Positions 8,086 to 16,684 of a stretch of 43,793 nucleotides of DNA are shown here, one piece after another. The DNA is from HXMU1420-2 sp040830545 (GTDB lineage: Bacteria > Pseudomonadota > Alphaproteobacteria > Rhodobacterales > Rhodobacteraceae), in NCBI GenBank assembly GCA_040830545.1, contig JBFOMB010000117.1:1-43793 (forward strand), read 5' to 3'. A program made the translations under genes and the position numbers. The stretch's first letter is position 1. Each line of letters begins with the position of its first letter. The notes under the pieces were generated by a model, which saw nothing but the letters and a program-made list of their open reading frames with translations, searched no databases and was not told the origin of the DNA.

Positions 8086-8482
8086 TGTTGCGCGCATTGT
8101 GTTCCAGTTCGACCAGCCCCAATAATTCCAGTACCGGGCTGACATAGTTGGCGAACCGCCCGCGATACCCCTTTCGCAGACCGTAATATCCGCCAACCGG
8201 GTTGTCCTGTGACCGCGCCCACTGCTCCAGTGTGCCGTCCTTGACCGGCTTGCCCTCATCAGCGTTGCCCAGCGGCATCCAATCACCATTTGTTTTCAGC
8301 ATGGCATGCGCGTCCTCGATGGCGCGCAACTGATAGGACAACCGCGTTTTGCCGACTTGCACGACCAAGGCAGGTGGATCTTGTGCTTCGTCCTTCCAGA
8401 CCTCGAAATCCGACGACAGCGGGGGCGTTTTCAAAATCCACGGGTCATCCTGTGTGCCTGATCCATATGTGACGTCTGACAT
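8066..8482 (-). CDS. Conserved protein of unknown function (138 aa)
   Basis: A small soluble protein without signal peptide or membrane helix. It begins MSDVTYGSGTQDDPWILKTP and carries LRKGYRGRF and ELEHNARNNRIRAL near the end. I recall similar sequences next to YafY-type regulators in other alphaproteobacteria, but no biochemical function. AAAGGAAAC precedes the ATG. It is divergent from a YafY-like regulator with a palindromic site between them, so regulation by that neighbour is likely. Its 3' end lies inside a bidirectional terminator. Confidence 0.75.
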   Translation of the reverse strand: MSDVTYGSGTQDDPWILKTPPLSSDFEVWKDEAQDPPALVVQVGKTRLSYQLRAIEDAHAMLKTNGDWMPLGNADEGKPVKDGTLEQWARSQDNPVGGYYGLRKGYRGRFANYVSPVLELLGLVELEHNARNNRIRAL

Positions 8483-8580
8483 GCTCTGTTTCCTTTTGGT
8501 TCAATACACATGATTTCACGTCTGGGGGGTCGAAACCCAATTTCCCAAATCGCTTTCCCCCGCGTGGTAGCAACCTTAAT

Positions 8581-8597
8581 ATGACATCTTCTGTCAT
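8581..8597. promoter_or_regulatory. Palindrome, probable operator of the YafY-like regulator
   Basis: ATGACA and TGTCAT are separated by five bases (TCTTC) in the 129-base divergent region, 15 bases before the regulator's ATG. Regulators of this class usually bind such inverted repeats beside their own gene and the divergent target. Binding here is inferred from position and symmetry only. Confidence 0.55.
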
Positions 8598-8611
8598 GTT
8601 TGAGAGAGGCC

Positions 8612-9223
8612 ATGCGCGCTGCCAGATTGTTGCAAATCCTGTTGATCCTGCAGAACCGCGGGCGGCAGACCTCTGTCCAGATGGCGGAGGAATTGGAGGT
8701 GTCGCCGCGCACGATTCTACGGGACGTGGACGCGATGACCGAGGCCGGGCTGCCGATTATCGTGCATCAGGGCAATCAGGGCGGCATCGAGTTGGGCTTT
8801 GATTATCGCACACGGTTGACCGGACTGGCGCGGGACGAGGCACAAGCACTCGGACTGATCCTGTCAGCCTCAAATCCGATGATCGGCGCGCTGGGGCTGG
8901 AACAGGCCGCGACCCGAGCGCGGGCAAAACTGGTGGAGAGTTTCCCGGACCGGACCCGCGAACACGTATCGACGATGATGAAGCAGTTCAGGTGGACGGC
9001 TGACCATTCCGGCCACGACGCGCGAATTAGTGCTATGGCCCGCGCGGTTCAGGCGCAATCGAAGGTACGGGTACAGTTTGCCACAGACCATGAGCGCTTG
9101 ATCCATCCTATCGCCCTCGCCCTTGGTGGTGACACATGGCGTGTCCAAGATGCGCTGCAGGAGGATTGGCTGGATTTGCAAGACTGGGGACGGATCAACA
9201 TTTCGGCCCGAACCTTCGGTTAG
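8612..9223 (+). CDS. YafY-like helix-turn-helix regulator, short WYL-type
   Basis: The N-terminal 60 residues are a DeoR/HTH_11-type winged helix (RLLQILLILQNRGRQTSVQMAEELEVSPRTILRDVDAM). The C-terminus keeps the outline of a WYL ligand-sensing domain. DTWRVQDA stands in place of the usual W-Y-L pattern, and DWGRINISARTF in place of the DRI-containing end. At 203 residues it is somewhat shorter than most YafY proteins. GAGAGAGG lies 3-10 bases before the chosen ATG, and an in-frame TTG 12 bases upstream is rejected. It probably controls itself and the divergent 138-residue gene. The ligand is unknown. Confidence 0.85.
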   Translation: MRAARLLQILLILQNRGRQTSVQMAEELEVSPRTILRDVDAMTEAGLPIIVHQGNQGGIELGFDYRTRLTGLARDEAQALGLILSASNPMIGALGLEQAATRARAKLVESFPDRTREHVSTMMKQFRWTADHSGHDARISAMARAVQAQSKVRVQFATDHERLIHPIALALGGDTWRVQDALQEDWLDLQDWGRINISARTFG

Positions 9224-9350
9224 GGCAGTGCGCGGCAAACGCGGGTTCTTTAGAAAATAGCCAAAGCGAAGGTCGCGCCTTAGGCTACCCTTGAACCTGA
9301 CAATGCTGGCATTCAACCCGAAGGACGCCGCCCATGAATTCAAGTTCCAG

Positions 9351-10736
9351 TTAGGACGGCCCAACCGGCGAACAGGCCATGTTGCGCGCACGCAGGCGTT
9401 GGCAGGCGAGGTCGGCACTTTCCTGGGACATGCCCAGGAACTTGGCGTCAAACCCCTTGCTGGTCTGGATCACCTTGCGTTGCGTGCCATCCAGCGTGGA
9501 CATCTCCTCCAACGCGGTTTTGAGCAGGACTTTTTCCGCCTGATAGCGGCTGGCATAACGCCCGACATTGATGCCCCAGGCGCGGTCCCCTGCGGTCGAA
9601 ATGCGTGTCACAACCTCGCGCGTGGGTTCCTGCCGCATGTTCAGACGGGTGGTTTTCTGCCTGGGCCGTTGCGAGGGGCGCTGTGCGGCTGAGGATTGGA
9701 CAGCGGCCATCACCTGATCCACGCCTTTCTGAATCCGGTCTTCATCTTCGGCTGCCGATTCGACGACGGCCTCTGCCACAATGACGCCGTTGTTGGTCAG
9801 ACGCGCCTTGGGACGCAGGCTTTTCTGCACGGCTCCGACCAGGCGCGTTTCCCCCGGCGTCGGGGCGCTGGCAACGTAGTCAGGCCGGTCGGGTTTGCGC
9901 ACCGGCGCCCGGCTGGGCGCGCGGCGGAAACCCAGATCCAGCAATTCGGCAACCTTCGCGTTCCGCGATGACGTGGATTTGCCGCCAAACACGGTGGCAA
10001 TCACACGTTCATTCCCCCGCTCGGCAGAGGCGACCAAGTTGAATCCTGCGGCGCGTGTGTACCCCGTTTTGATCCCATCCGCACCTTTGTATGCGGCCAA
10101 CAGTTTGCGGTTCGTGTTGTTCACTGTCTTTATCCCCGCGCTGGTCGAGCGGCGGGAAAACAGGTTGTAGTATTCCGGGAAGTCATACAGCAGATGCCGG
10201 CCCAGAATGGTCATATCGTGCGCGGTGCTCAGATGTCCGCTTTCGGTCAGGCCATGGGCGTTCTTGAACGTGGTCCGTGACATGCCCATCGCTTTGGCTG
10301 TACGGGTCATGCGACGGGCGAACGCGGCCTCGCTGCCTTCGATCGCCTCGCCAATCGCGGTGGCGGCGTCGTTTGCGGACTTCACTGCTGCGGCCCGGAT
10401 CAGATAGCGAAACGCGATGCGCTGCCCGGCAGTCAGGCCCAGCTTTGACGGCGGTTCGGAGGCTGCGTGTTTGGAAATCCGCACCTTGGTGTCCAGCGTG
10501 ATCTCGCCATTCCGCACCGCCTCGAACGCGATGTAGAGCGTCATCATCTTGGTCAGCGACGCCGGATGCAGCCGGGTGTCAGCGTTGCGGGAATGCAGAA
10601 CCTCGCCCGTGCGGGCATCAATCACCATCGCGGCGTATGGCGCGGCCGCGACACTGAGCGGCAGCAAAATCAATAGCCAAATCGCCGAAAATACATACAG
10701 CCCGATAAGGGCCGGCCTTCTGCGCCGAACCTGCAT
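9351..10736 (-). CDS. D-alanyl-D-alanine carboxypeptidase with SPOR domain
   Basis: A periplasmic penicillin-binding protein that trims the terminal D-alanine of peptidoglycan pentapeptides. A basic, hydrophobic signal peptide (residues 1-32) precedes the S11 peptidase domain. The three active-site motifs are in order: S60-L-T-K63, S120-A-N122 and K223-T-G225. A linker of about 100 residues leads to a C-terminal SPOR-like domain (about 380-461, GINVGRYASRYQAEKVL), which in this family binds denuded glycan strands at the division site. The family assignment is firm. Which paralogue (DacA, DacC or DacF) is not decided. It is last in a minus-strand set after a HAD gene and a TAXI-type protein. 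Confidence 0.92.
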   Translation of the reverse strand: MQVRRRRPALIGLYVFSAIWLLILLPLSVAAAPYAAMVIDARTGEVLHSRNADTRLHPASLTKMMTLYIAFEAVRNGEITLDTKVRISKHAASEPPSKLGLTAGQRIAFRYLIRAAAVKSANDAATAIGEAIEGSEAAFARRMTRTAKAMGMSRTTFKNAHGLTESGHLSTAHDMTILGRHLLYDFPEYYNLFSRRSTSAGIKTVNNTNRKLLAAYKGADGIKTGYTRAAGFNLVASAERGNERVIATVFGGKSTSSRNAKVAELLDLGFRRAPSRAPVRKPDRPDYVASAPTPGETRLVGAVQKSLRPKARLTNNGVIVAEAVVESAAEDEDRIQKGVDQVMAAVQSSAAQRPSQRPRQKTTRLNMRQEPTREVVTRISTAGDRAWGINVGRYASRYQAEKVLLKTALEEMSTLDGTQRKVIQTSKGFDAKFLGMSQESADLACQRLRARNMACSPVGPS

Positions 10737-10946
10737 GGTTTTGCCTTTGTCTGCCTCAAGCCGCCGGTTTTCCGGTCTGGCGTGTTTTGTTGTTTGAGGA
10801 ACGCTAACACAGGGTTCCGATCAAAGAAACAGTTCAGAGCCAAAGCTGCGATCACATCTGGGCCCTACGGGCCACCATATCTAGCGGCTGCCTGTTTTTC
10901 GGTCTCTACACCGTCAAATGTGGCAGAAATGGGGCGAACCCGGTGG

Positions 10947-12215
10947 TCAGTTTCCCGCCGAGTGTTGCAATCTTTCACCAATTTTCTTGCGCACCAGTTC
11001 AATATGCAGGCGCGCGTCATAGGCTCCCTGCCGGTACGCGGCAGGCAGGCGCATCTGCGACAGTTGCGCGTCAAGGGCGGCCAGCCGGTCGTCCATCTTT
11101 TGCAGATCTGTTTCGTCCGACTGGGTGTCCAGTTCATCCTCGATCTCTCGGATGCTGGGATAGTGCTGCCAGACCCGCCAGCCCATGATGTAGGAATAGA
11201 GCGCCGGAAGCGCGCGTAACGCCGGAACGACAATCAGGAAAATCGGCAGCAACAACAGCAACATACGGTTGATCTGCGCGGCCAGCCAATAGGGCAGCCA
11301 ATCGTGCCACGTACTGGGTCCTTCCAGGATCAGTTGCCGGGCCGCGTTGTTCACCGGCAGTTCCGTGCCATAGACGGAGGGGAAGCGCCCTTCGTTATGG
11401 ATCAGCCCGCGCCCGCTGTGCAGTTCCATCGCCGCCATGGTCACGCGATTGACCAGCGCCGGATGCAGGTCCGGGTCAATCGCCAGCCGCGCATCGAGCG
11501 CCAGTAGCGTCATATCCGTCTTCGGAATCACCCTATGCAGCGAAATCGCCCCCGCCGGAACTGTGACCACATCCGCATAGTTCAACCGCCGGGAAATCGC
11601 GTTCACGTAATCCAGCTCCAGCATCCGCAGGTCCGGTTCCCAGAACGCGTCCTCCAGGTAAGGCGCTTCGACCGGGGCAACAAACAATGCGATGTCGATG
11701 TCCTGGGCCAGCAAGCGATCCAGCGCTTCGCGATAACCATAGTGAAAGACGTCGTTGGCATTCCCCGCCAACCGCACGCTTTTCTGCAGATCCTGAAACG
11801 CCGCATTTGTCCCGGACCCTGCTGTGCCGCTGGAAATTCGCAGATCGCGCCATTCGCTGGGGTTGCCCGGCAGGACGCTGTCGACATGGACCAATGGGAT
11901 CAACGGTTCGAAAAAAATCGACGCAATCGCCTCGATCTCATCATCATCGGTCAGCACACCGCCCTGCACCAGCGCCGCGGACGCTTCTCGCCGTTCCAGC
12001 AATTGCATGTTCTCGGCCGATCCGGCGGTTTCGATGATCTCCAACGTGATGCCATCGCGCTCCAGGATCGCTTTGTACTTCAGCGCGATCTGGTAATAGC
12101 CGCCATCTTTCGGACCTGCCGCCATGCTCAGTGTCAGGGGCGGATGCAAACGGGCGGCAATGACCGCAATGGCCCCAAGGACCACGAGCACAAAGATAAT
12201 GGCCCACGTGCGCAT
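10947..12215 (-). CDS. TAXI-family (TRAP-type) solute-binding protein, membrane anchored
   Basis: Starts with a signal anchor (residues 1-22) followed by LTLSMAAGPKDGGYYQIALKY. This is the hallmark N-terminal strand of TAXI periplasmic binding proteins, which bring ligands to TRAP permeases. GTAGSGTNAAFQDL near residue 130 is the phosphate-like binding-loop segment. After about residue 310 come one or two hydrophobic helices (RMLLLLLPIFLIVVPALRAL). A cytoplasmic-looking coiled-coil tail follows (IREIEDELDTQSDETDLQKMDDRLAALDAQL). Ordinary binding proteins lack this tail, and no TRAP permease gene is adjacent. A sensory or regulatory role is possible. The ligand is unknown. Confidence 0.83.
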   Translation of the reverse strand: MRTWAIIFVLVVLGAIAVIAARLHPPLTLSMAAGPKDGGYYQIALKYKAILERDGITLEIIETAGSAENMQLLERREASAALVQGGVLTDDDEIEAIASIFFEPLIPLVHVDSVLPGNPSEWRDLRISSGTAGSGTNAAFQDLQKSVRLAGNANDVFHYGYREALDRLLAQDIDIALFVAPVEAPYLEDAFWEPDLRMLELDYVNAISRRLNYADVVTVPAGAISLHRVIPKTDMTLLALDARLAIDPDLHPALVNRVTMAAMELHSGRGLIHNEGRFPSVYGTELPVNNAARQLILEGPSTWHDWLPYWLAAQINRMLLLLLPIFLIVVPALRALPALYSYIMGWRVWQHYPSIREIEDELDTQSDETDLQKMDDRLAALDAQLSQMRLPAAYRQGAYDARLHIELVRKKIGERLQHSAGN

Positions 12216-12283
12216 TGATGAAGTTCCGAACCGTCCGATGCGGATGGGACGCTAGCGACGATACCCGCCGTCAGCAAGGCATA

Positions 12284-12985
12284 TCATGCGATTTCCGCCA
12301 GCAACGCGGGCAGGTCCCCCAAATCGCGGATTTCGCGGAAGCGTGCATGTTTTTCAGGCGGTTCTGCATGTTCGATGGACCACACCAGATCATGCGGCAC
12401 ATAAACACCCCAACTGCCGGCCTCGATCGCCGGGACGATGTCGGACCGCATGGAGTTTCCCACCATCATCGCCCGGTCCGCGCCGTCGCCATGGGAGTCA
12501 AAGATCCGGTAATAGGTGTCCGCCGCCTTTTCGGACACAATTTCGACCCCGTCGAACAGATCACCCAGCCCGGATTGCGCCAGTTTGCGTTCCTGATCCA
12601 GCAGATCGCCCTTGGTGATCAGGACCAGCCGATGGTCTCTTGCCACCGCTTCGACGGTTTCGCGGGCATGTGGCAGCAGTTCGATCGGATGGGCCAACAT
12701 GTCCTGCCCCGCGCTGATCAATTCGCGAATCACGGTTGCAGGCACACGTTCCTCGGTCACTTCGATGGCGGTTTCGATCATCGACAGGACAAATCCCTTG
12801 ATCCCGTAGCCGTACCGCCCCAGGTTCCGCTTTTCCGCCGCCAACAGGCGCTGATCCAGGTGATCGGAGGTCGCATGATCCGCCAAAAGCTCTGCAAATC
12901 GGTCCTGCGTGATGCGAAAGAACCGCTCGTTGTGCCACAGCGTGTCATCCGCATCGAAACCGATTGTTGTGATCTGCCGGGCCAT
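12284..12985 (-). CDS. HAD-superfamily phosphatase
   Basis: A haloacid-dehalogenase-like hydrolase of 233 residues. Motif I is DADDT with the nucleophile and acid aspartates near residue 11. Motif II is the threonine in VLITKGD. Motif IV is GNSMRSD near residue 176. A long helical cap follows motif I (class I type). The ATG at 12985 is chosen since it sits immediately before the conserved strand and follows AAGGGAAA, though the spacing is long. In-frame ATGs at 13009 and 13039 add no conserved residues. The substrate is unknown. It is divergent from clpS, with about 100 bases between. Confidence 0.83.
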   Translation of the reverse strand: MARQITTIGFDADDTLWHNERFFRITQDRFAELLADHATSDHLDQRLLAAEKRNLGRYGYGIKGFVLSMIETAIEVTEERVPATVIRELISAGQDMLAHPIELLPHARETVEAVARDHRLVLITKGDLLDQERKLAQSGLGDLFDGVEIVSEKAADTYYRIFDSHGDGADRAMMVGNSMRSDIVPAIEAGSWGVYVPHDLVWSIEHAEPPEKHARFREIRDLGDLPALLAEIA

Positions 12986-13089
12986 TGTGCGCGCTGTTTC
13001 CCTTTTCATTGCAGACAGGACGGTTATATAAACGCCCACACCAATTGGAACCTTGCGGTGTTTGCGGGGCGAAGCTGTTGAACCATTTC

Positions 13090-13413
13090 ATGATGTCTGA
13101 AGAATTCGGGGACGACAACGACTCGTCAGTCGCCGTACAAACGCGCGCCAAGACCAAGCGGCCACCGCTGTATAAGGTGTTGCTGCTGAACGATGACTAC
13201 ACGCCGATGGAATTCGTCGTTCATATCCTTGAACGCTTCTTTGGCATGAACCACGCGCAGGCGTTCGAGGTCATGCTGACCGTGCACAAACGCGGCGTGG
13301 CCGTGGTGGGTGTGTTCAGCCACGAGATCGCGGAAACCAAGGTCGGTCAGGTCATGGACTTTGCCCGTCGGCACCAGCACCCGTTGCAGTGCACGATGGA
13401 AAAAGAGGACTGA
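13090..13413 (+). CDS. clpS: ATP-dependent Clp protease adaptor
   Basis: ClpS binds the N-domain of ClpA and hands over N-end-rule substrates to ClpAP. The acidic, flexible N-terminus is followed by the conserved core LLNDDYTPMEFVVHILERFFGM, which contains the N-degron pocket residues. HKRGVAVVGVFSHEIAETK and the end segment QHPLQCTMEKE complete it. The length of 107 residues fits the family. Two ATGs lie side by side at 13090 and 13093, and the ribosome site is weak, so the exact start is open. Longer frames upstream are not conserved. clpA is not in the window. An RNA methyltransferase gene follows after 9 bases. Confidence 0.93.
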   Translation: MMSEEFGDDNDSSVAVQTRAKTKRPPLYKVLLLNDDYTPMEFVVHILERFFGMNHAQAFEVMLTVHKRGVAVVGVFSHEIAETKVGQVMDFARRHQHPLQCTMEKED

Positions 13414-13422
13414 CGTCTTCTT

Positions 13423-14421
13423 ATGACGGTGCGATTGGGGCTCGCGTTTGCGGCAGGACTGGCGTTGCCGGATGACGGTCAGGTTGCGCTGTTCCGGCCC
13501 GGTCAGGATTTCGATCTGACATCGCTGCCACGGGATCGGGTGCGTGTTTTGCACGGGTTTCGGCCCGATTTCGACCATTTCGAACGCTTTGGACTGCCCG
13601 TCACGGCAAATCCCGACGGACGCTATACGCTGTCCGTGGTGTCCCTGCCCAAATCCAAACCGCAGGCACGGGCTCTGATCTGGCAAGCCCTATCACACAC
13701 GGATGGCCCGGTTGTGGTCGACGGGCAAAAGACCGACGGCATCGACAGCATGCTGAAGGCCATTCGCAAACGCGTGCCCGTGTCAGACGCGGTCAGCAAA
13801 GCGCATGGCAAACTGTTCTGGTTTCATGCGAACCCATCGGATTTCGCGGACTGGGCCCCGCAGCCGACTGAACTGAATGGCGGCTGGATCACGGAACCGG
13901 GGTGTTTTTCGGCGGACGGACCTGACCCGGCCTCGGCCCTGCTGGCGGATACGCTTCCGGAAAAGTTGGGCAAACATGTGGTCGATCTGGGTGCAGGCTG
14001 GGGCTATCTGTCGGCCCGTGTTCTGGCCAACCCAAGCGTCGCTCAGCTGGATCTGGTGGAGGCTGAACATGTCGCGCTGGACTGTGCCCGCCGCAATGTT
14101 GAGGATTCGCGGGCGCGATTTCATTGGGCCGATGCGCTCCACTGGACGCCCGAGGCCCGCCCTGACGCCATTGTGATGAACCCGCCGTTCCACACCGGAC
14201 GCGCCGCTGATCCGGCGCTGGGCCGCGCCTTTATCGCCGCCGCCGCGCGGATGCTACCCCAGCATGGGGTGCTGTGGATGGTCGCCAACCGCCACCTGCC
14301 GTACGAAACCACGCTGGACGCACAATTCGGCGATTGGGCCGAGATCACTGGCGACAATCGGTTCAAAATCTTCCGCGCAGCCCGACCCACTCGTCAGGTG
14401 CGCCGCAGCAGGCTAAGCTAA
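13423..14421 (+). CDS. rsmC: RsmC/RlmG-like class I SAM methyltransferase
   Basis: A 332-residue protein with two tandem methyltransferase-like halves, as in RsmC, which makes m2G1207 of 16S rRNA. The N-terminal half is diverged. The C-terminal half is the catalytic one, with VDLGAGWGYLSARVL near residue 187 for S-adenosylmethionine and NPPFH near 250, the motif of N2-guanine methyltransferases. It starts 9 bases after clpS and is probably cotranscribed. RlmG (23S rRNA) is the main alternative, and the sequence alone does not separate them with certainty. Confidence 0.8.
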   Translation: MTVRLGLAFAAGLALPDDGQVALFRPGQDFDLTSLPRDRVRVLHGFRPDFDHFERFGLPVTANPDGRYTLSVVSLPKSKPQARALIWQALSHTDGPVVVDGQKTDGIDSMLKAIRKRVPVSDAVSKAHGKLFWFHANPSDFADWAPQPTELNGGWITEPGCFSADGPDPASALLADTLPEKLGKHVVDLGAGWGYLSARVLANPSVAQLDLVEAEHVALDCARRNVEDSRARFHWADALHWTPEARPDAIVMNPPFHTGRAADPALGRAFIAAAARMLPQHGVLWMVANRHLPYETTLDAQFGDWAEITGDNRFKIFRAARPTRQVRRSRLS

Positions 14422-14446
14422 TCCAAACCTAGGGGGGCCCTGCGCC

Positions 14447-15247
14447 ATGTCTTTTTCCATCGCTGGCAAGACGGCCATCGTCACAGGGGCCGCCAACGGC
14501 ATCGGTCGGGCCATCGCCAAGCAGTTCGCTGACAACGGTGCAAATGTCATGTTTGCCGACATCGACGAAAAGCGGCTGGTGGACGAGGTCGGCGAACAGG
14601 CCGAAGACAGCAACATCCGCTATTTCGCGGGCGACATGCGCGAACGTCTGGCGGTGGCGAACCTGCTGTCCGCCACGCTGGATGCGTTTGATCAGGTGGA
14701 CATCCTGATCAACGCCGCGCGCCAGGTCACAACGTCAGACCCGCTGGACCCCGAGGATGACAGCATGTCCGCGATGCTGAACCAGAACCTCATGCCATCA
14801 CTGCGGCTGACGCAGCAGGTCGCCAAACGCATGATGAAACAGGCCGAAGGGCAGGAGGAAGGCACCGCCGGAACTATCGTCAATATCTCCTCCATCGCTG
14901 CGCGACGCACCCATCCCGAGCTGATGGCCTATTCCGTCAGCACCGCGGCGCTGGACCAGTTGACCCGCTCCATGGCGGTGGCGCTGGCCCCGCACCGTAT
15001 CCGTGTGAACGCGGTGGCGATCGGGTCAGTGATGAGCGCGTCTTTGCAATCCACGCTCAAGGAAAACCGCGATTTCCGGCAGGATATTGAGGACCACACA
15101 CCCCTGTCCCGCATTGCAGCACCGGGTGAACTGGCCGATGCAGTACAATACCTGGCCTCGGACGCGTCGGCCTTTACGACTGGGCAAATCCTGACCGTGG
15201 ATGGCGGGCGCACATTGCTTGACCCCGTCGCAGCCCCAGCGCACTAA
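14447..15247 (+). CDS. SDR-family oxidoreductase lacking the catalytic lysine
   Basis: A classical short-chain dehydrogenase fold of 266 residues. TGAANGIG at 13-20 binds NAD(P), and INAAR near 89-93 replaces NNAG. Ser149 and Tyr162 of the active site are present. In the YxxxK motif the fifth position is threonine (YSVST, ACC codon at about 14942), so the catalytic lysine is missing. The C-terminus, with TTGQILTVDGG, is normal. It may be a non-catalytic or altered member. GGGGGG-like purines precede the ATG. The stop is 6 bases before hemF, which suggests a shared message. The substrate is unknown. Confidence 0.85.
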   Translation: MSFSIAGKTAIVTGAANGIGRAIAKQFADNGANVMFADIDEKRLVDEVGEQAEDSNIRYFAGDMRERLAVANLLSATLDAFDQVDILINAARQVTTSDPLDPEDDSMSAMLNQNLMPSLRLTQQVAKRMMKQAEGQEEGTAGTIVNISSIAARRTHPELMAYSVSTAALDQLTRSMAVALAPHRIRVNAVAIGSVMSASLQSTLKENRDFRQDIEDHTPLSRIAAPGELADAVQYLASDASAFTTGQILTVDGGRTLLDPVAAPAH

Positions 15248-15253
15248 CCCGCC

Positions 15254-16144
15254 ATGACAGATTTCACGACAGAAAAAGCCACCGCCGCCGCCTGGTTCCG
15301 CAGCCTGCGCGACGACATCGTTGCCGCGTTCGAGGGGCTGGAGGATAGCCATGCCAACGGACCTCTGTCCGACGCCACACCGGGCCGGTTCGACGTGTCC
15401 GAAACCCGACGCGCGTCAGACGACGGATCGGACGCTGGCGGCGGATTGATGAGCGTCATGCGCGGCGGGCGCGTGTTTGAAAAGGTCGGCGTCAATGTGT
15501 CCGAGGTCTACGGCACACTGTCCGAACGCGCGCAGGCGGCGATGATGGCCCGCAAGGGCCTGCCGGGCATGGCCGATGACCCGCGCTTCTGGGCCTCGGG
15601 CATTTCACTGGTCGCGCATATGCAGAACCCGCATGTGCCTGCGGTCCACATGAACACGCGTATGTTCTGGACCCCGCATGCCTGGTGGTTCGGTGGTGGG
15701 TCGGACTTGAACCCTTGCATCGAGTACGACGACGACACCGCGCATTTTCACGCGCAGCAGCAGGCGCACCTGGACCCCCATGGCAGCGATCTTTACCCGC
15801 GGCTGAAGGCATGGGCGGATGAGTATTTTTACATCCCTCACCGCAAACGCGCGCGTGGTGTCGGCGGCATCTTCATGGATGATCACTGCACCGGCGACTG
15901 GCAGGCTGATTTTGCCCTGACACAGGACATTGGCCGTGCCTTCCTGCCGGCCTTCGTCCCGCTGGTGGAAAAACGCCGGGTGCAGGATTGGTCCGAGGCC
16001 GACAAAGAGACACAGCTGGTGCATCGCGGGCTCTATGCGGAATACAACCTGGTCTATGACCGGGGGACCAAGTTCGGGCTGGAAACAGGCCACGACGCCA
16101 ATGCCGTCCTGATGAGCCTGCCGCCACTGGCCAAGTGGATCTGA
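15254..16144 (+). CDS. hemF: Oxygen-dependent coproporphyrinogen III oxidase
   Basis: Converts coproporphyrinogen III to protoporphyrinogen IX with oxygen in haem and bacteriochlorophyll synthesis, in the cytoplasm. The 296-residue protein matches HemF length and signatures: GGGLMSVMRGGRVFEKVGVN near residue 56, HMNTRMFWT near 131, WFGGGSDLNP near 144, and the closing YNLVYDRGTKFGLETGHDANAVLMSLPP. It lies 6 bases after the SDR gene. No FNR-type box was noticed in the short spacer, so any oxygen control would act at an upstream promoter. Confidence 0.96.
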   Translation: MTDFTTEKATAAAWFRSLRDDIVAAFEGLEDSHANGPLSDATPGRFDVSETRRASDDGSDAGGGLMSVMRGGRVFEKVGVNVSEVYGTLSERAQAAMMARKGLPGMADDPRFWASGISLVAHMQNPHVPAVHMNTRMFWTPHAWWFGGGSDLNPCIEYDDDTAHFHAQQQAHLDPHGSDLYPRLKAWADEYFYIPHRKRARGVGGIFMDDHCTGDWQADFALTQDIGRAFLPAFVPLVEKRRVQDWSEADKETQLVHRGLYAEYNLVYDRGTKFGLETGHDANAVLMSLPPLAKWI

Positions 16145-16214
16145 CCCAACGCCCTACCTTGCAACCGCGAGCCGCCAAAGCATGGCACGCTTGCGCCTGC
16201 ATTGCGCGAATCTG

Positions 16215-16234
16215 TGTGATCCGGTACAATCACA
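16215..16234. promoter_or_regulatory. Inverted repeat upstream of a small-protein pair
   Basis: TGTGAT and ATCACA flank eight bases (CCGGTACA), 48 bases before the next ATG. It resembles a regulator half-site pair, but the spacing does not fit the CRP consensus (TGTGA-N6-TCACA). A TATTGTAT stretch at about 16263-16270 could be a -10 region. Function is inferred from symmetry and position. Confidence 0.35.
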
Positions 16235-16282
16235 GGCACTAAATCCGTCAAATTTTCTCGTTATTGTATTTTGGTGGGTGCC

Positions 16283-16684
16283 ATGAAAATCGAAAAGCTC
16301 GGTATGTGGGTCGGGATTGTCGGTGGCGGGCTGGGCGTTCTTTCTGCCGTAGGCGGCGGAATGATCGCAGGTGTTCAATACTTCGCAACACAGGATCAAC
16401 TGCGCCGCGTGGACTGCTATTATTTCTACAAGGCCAAGCAGTCCGAGGCGAGCCTGGTCCAGACCGTTTACAACTCGCTCTATATTGAAAACCAGGCGGC
16501 CGCCGTCTCTGCCGAGATTATCTATCGGCAGGATGAAACCAACGAAAACAAGCTTTTGGCCTACCGGCAGGCTGTCGAAAAGCAGGACAGGACGTTGGAC
16601 ATCATCCAAGAGGCAGGCGTTCAGGCCGAAACGGCCAAAGAGGAGATTGGGAAATGCGGTTATCAGGAAAAGTTTCCGTTGTGA
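16283..16684 (+). CDS. Small single-helix membrane-anchored protein (133 aa)
   Basis: Starts at the ATG of MKIEKLGMWVGIVGGG. An in-frame TTG 12 bases upstream is less likely. A glycine-rich hydrophobic helix spans about residues 7-32 and is followed by a soluble helical domain with three cysteines overall (one near DCYYFYK, one in GKCGYQEKF). The C-terminal part is coiled-coil-like (KLLAYRQAVEKQDRTLDIIQEAG). No family recognised. Its last 31 bases overlap the start of the next small secreted-protein gene in another frame, so the two are probably translated together. Confidence 0.6.
   Translation: MKIEKLGMWVGIVGGGLGVLSAVGGGMIAGVQYFATQDQLRRVDCYYFYKAKQSEASLVQTVYNSLYIENQAAAVSAEIIYRQDETNENKLLAYRQAVEKQDRTLDIIQEAGVQAETAKEEIGKCGYQEKFPL

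Noticed and set aside
16215..16234. Possible CRP site (TGTGA/TCACA halves)
   Set aside because: The halves are 10 bases apart while CRP needs 6, so a CRP call is not justified. The element is kept only as an unassigned inverted repeat.
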